Notes under the pieces: model-generated
Told to the model about the DNA's origin: nothing
Databases searched by the model: none
The model's input: only the letters and a program-made list of their open reading frames with translations
Position numbers and translations under genes: made by a program
Assembly (NCBI GenBank): GCA_023411775.1
Contig: JAEYOL010000328.1
Location: 1 to 32,853, forward strand
Length of the DNA stretch: 32,853 bases
Source: Bacteroidota bacterium
GTDB taxonomy: Bacteria; Bacteroidota; Bacteroidia; Chitinophagales; Chitinophagaceae
Direction of reading: 5' to 3'
Part shown: in pieces, positions 31,229 to 32,853 of the stretch
Layout: each line of letters opens with the position of its first letter
How positions within the stretch are numbered: position 1 is the stretch's first letter

Positions 31229-32605
31229 GTGAAAGAAACAGCCGCAGCATTTGATGCCAAAAGCAGGGAAAAAGCAGCCGACCTCGCTCATCGTAGAACC
31301 ATCAATTTCAATATCGGCAAATACAATGCGGTAGTACCACAGGGAAAACTCCAGTTTGCTGAACTAACTATAGCCCGGGAAAGGGCCAAAAATGCCAAAT
31401 GGAGGGCTTTAGAAAATCTCGATTCCCAATTAGAAACATTTGAAGCTGCCATCAGCAGCCGCGGTGCAAGGGTGGAATGGGCAGAGGATGCGGAACAGGC
31501 GCTTGAGATCGTAAAAAGAATTTGCGAAGAGAAACAATGCAGGTCGCTGGTGAAAAGTAAGAGCATGGTGACGGAGGAGATTCACCTGAATGCGTTTCTC
31601 GAAAAGATCGGTATAGAAAGTATTGAAACTGATCTTGGCGAATATATCCAGCAACTTGATGGCGAACCTCCTTACCATATCGTGACCCCGGCCATGCACA
31701 AGAGTAAGGAGGATATTGCAAAACTTTTTGCAGAAAAGCTGGGTACAGATCCGAAGCTTACCCCCGAGCAGCTGACCCTTGTGGCAAGAGAAGTGCTGCG
31801 GGAGAAATATCGTAATGCGGAGGTTGGTATCACTGGAGCGAATTTTATTATCGCAGATATCGGCGGTATCGCTGTTACCGAAAATGAAGGCAATGGAAGG
31901 CTGAGTTCATCCATGCCCCGCACACATATTGTGATCGTGGGTATTGAAAAAGTGATCCCAACGCTCACTGACCTGGCTTTGTTTTGGCCATTATTAGCCA
32001 CTTTTGGTACGGGTCAGAAGATCACTTCCTATAATACCATCTTTACAGGCCCCAGACAAGCCAATGAAACAGATGGTCCGGATGAGATGTACGTGATCCT
32101 GCTGGACAATGGTCGAACCAAAATTTTGGCGGATGAAAAGCAACGCGAGAGCCTTTATTGTATTCGTTGCGGAGCCTGTTTAAATGCCTGCCCGGTTTAT
32201 AAAAATATTGGGGGTCATGCTTATGCATCTACATACAGTGGTCCTATTGGCGCAGTGATCACGCCCAACCTCAAAGACCTGGGTGAGTGGAAGCATCTCA
32301 GCCATGCTTCATCGCTTTGTGGGAACTGTACCGAGGTTTGCGCGGTGAAAATAAACCTGCATGAATTGCTGTTGGAGAATCGCCATGCGGCAGCCGATAA
32401 AGGGCTGGCACCGTTTTCGGAAAAAATGGCCTGGAAAATGTGGAAGATAGCGATGCTAAAACGAGGCTGGATGAATTTGGCCAATGGCGGGATGAAAACA
32501 AGGATGGTCAACCTGATTGGAAAATCCTGGTCCGAACATCGCGGCAAACTGAACTTCCCCAAAAAGTCATTCAACCAGCAGTGGAAAGAGAAAAACGGAA
32601 AATAG
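31229..32605 (+). CDS. lutB: LutB-type iron-sulfur protein (lactate utilisation protein B)
   Basis: A 458-residue protein of the LutB/YkgF family, the electron-transfer subunit of the LutABC L-lactate oxidation complex. The N-terminal LUD domain covers about 60-295 (VGITGANFIIADIGGIAVTENEGN). The ferredoxin-type site is CIRCGACLNAC plus Pro (Cys311, 314, 317, 321), with a second group Cys364, Cys367, Cys371 (CGNCTEVC). The start is GTG; no near ATG exists. No lutA or lutC is seen next to it: upstream is DUF3109 (5 nt) and downstream a deacetylase-type gene (6 nt). It may act with partners elsewhere or serve another oxidation. Confidence 0.88.
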   Translation: MKETAAAFDAKSREKAADLAHRRTINFNIGKYNAVVPQGKLQFAELTIARERAKNAKWRALENLDSQLETFEAAISSRGARVEWAEDAEQALEIVKRICEEKQCRSLVKSKSMVTEEIHLNAFLEKIGIESIETDLGEYIQQLDGEPPYHIVTPAMHKSKEDIAKLFAEKLGTDPKLTPEQLTLVAREVLREKYRNAEVGITGANFIIADIGGIAVTENEGNGRLSSSMPRTHIVIVGIEKVIPTLTDLALFWPLLATFGTGQKITSYNTIFTGPRQANETDGPDEMYVILLDNGRTKILADEKQRESLYCIRCGACLNACPVYKNIGGHAYASTYSGPIGAVITPNLKDLGEWKHLSHASSLCGNCTEVCAVKINLHELLLENRHAAADKGLAPFSEKMAWKMWKIAMLKRGWMNLANGGMKTRMVNLIGKSWSEHRGKLNFPKKSFNQQWKEKNGK

Positions 32606-32611
32606 GTTCCC

Positions 32612-32853
32612 GTGCTGATCTATACTGAAAACATAAGCCCACGCCTCCAGTATATTGCTGAATTTGCCGGCAAGTTGTTATCCGGGAATTCCTTCGAATT
32701 AACCACCAACAAAAACCAGTACCAGGAATCTGGTGCCTGGAAAATAAATTATAGCCCGCATAGAATTGCTGATGACGAATGTTGGATAAAGCCACACGGC
32801 TTATTGTTTGAAAAAAATGTTACACAGCAACAGATCCAATGCCGGGATAAAGA
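32612..32853 (+). CDS. DUF7033/polysaccharide deacetylase-type protein, 3' partial
   Basis: Open frame from GTG at 32612 to the right edge, 80 codons without a stop. The product starts MLIYTENISPRLQYIAEFAG and contains KINYSPHRIADDECWIKP and GLLFEK. This pattern resembles the N-terminal DUF7033 region of Bacteroidota polysaccharide deacetylases; the catalytic domain would lie outside the window. The 6-nt gap to lutB and the matching strand suggest the same operon. Confidence 0.7.
   Translation, partial: MLIYTENISPRLQYIAEFAGKLLSGNSFELTTNKNQYQESGAWKINYSPHRIADDECWIKPHGLLFEKNVTQQQIQCRDK

Overview
The window looks like chromosomal DNA of a Bacteroidota bacterium, most likely in or near Chitinophagaceae (inference). 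The basis is a SusC/SusD pair, GldD and GldE, RicT with a Cys-rich N-terminus, a 30-residue AURKAIP1/COX24-type protein, DUF3109 and DUF7033-type genes, many lipoprotein signals, few Shine-Dalgarno sites, and -7 boxes resembling TAnnTTTG. GC content is about 45% by eye. I saw no phage, IS element, CRISPR array, tRNA or rRNA.

Region 1 (1-9223). The 3' end of a GH3/serine-hydrolase fusion runs rightward and meets a leftward run of six genes: radA, comF, a beta-helix lipoprotein, a glutathione peroxidase, holB and ricT. The junction at about 1793-1956 is filled by an interleaved inverted repeat. Several spacers in this run, and one coding segment of holB, carry short arrays with a strict 7-nt or 8-nt period.

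Region 2 (9224-9716) is a 493-nt divergent spacer. It holds a strong leftward intrinsic terminator with no gene in front of it, preceded by further RNA-like structure. The best reading is an undescribed or unannotated small RNA gene on the minus strand, possibly 6S-like.

Region 3 (9717-17582, rightward) has a YugP-type zinc peptidase with a clear terminator, a susC-susD pair ending in a second terminator, and a secreted M14 metallopeptidase.

Region 4 (17751-20942, leftward) runs HU/IHF-like protein, TPR membrane protein, the 30-aa COX24-type protein, then RNase G/E.

Region 5 (21089-27495) holds mutY, ssb, gldE and gldD on the plus strand, a linkage known in Bacteroidota. It is split by a leftward three-gene envelope operon: a small secreted protein, LpoB and a COG3014 lipoprotein.

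Region 6 (27655-32853) has a small membrane-anchored protein and a DUF2306 membrane protein (leftward). Rightward there is a TPR membrane protein, then a tight run DUF3109 - lutB - start of a DUF7033/polysaccharide-deacetylase-type gene, all three apparently starting with GTG.

Most of the content is housekeeping. The least explained material is the candidate small RNA, the constant-period repeat arrays, and the repeat between the GH3 gene and ricT.
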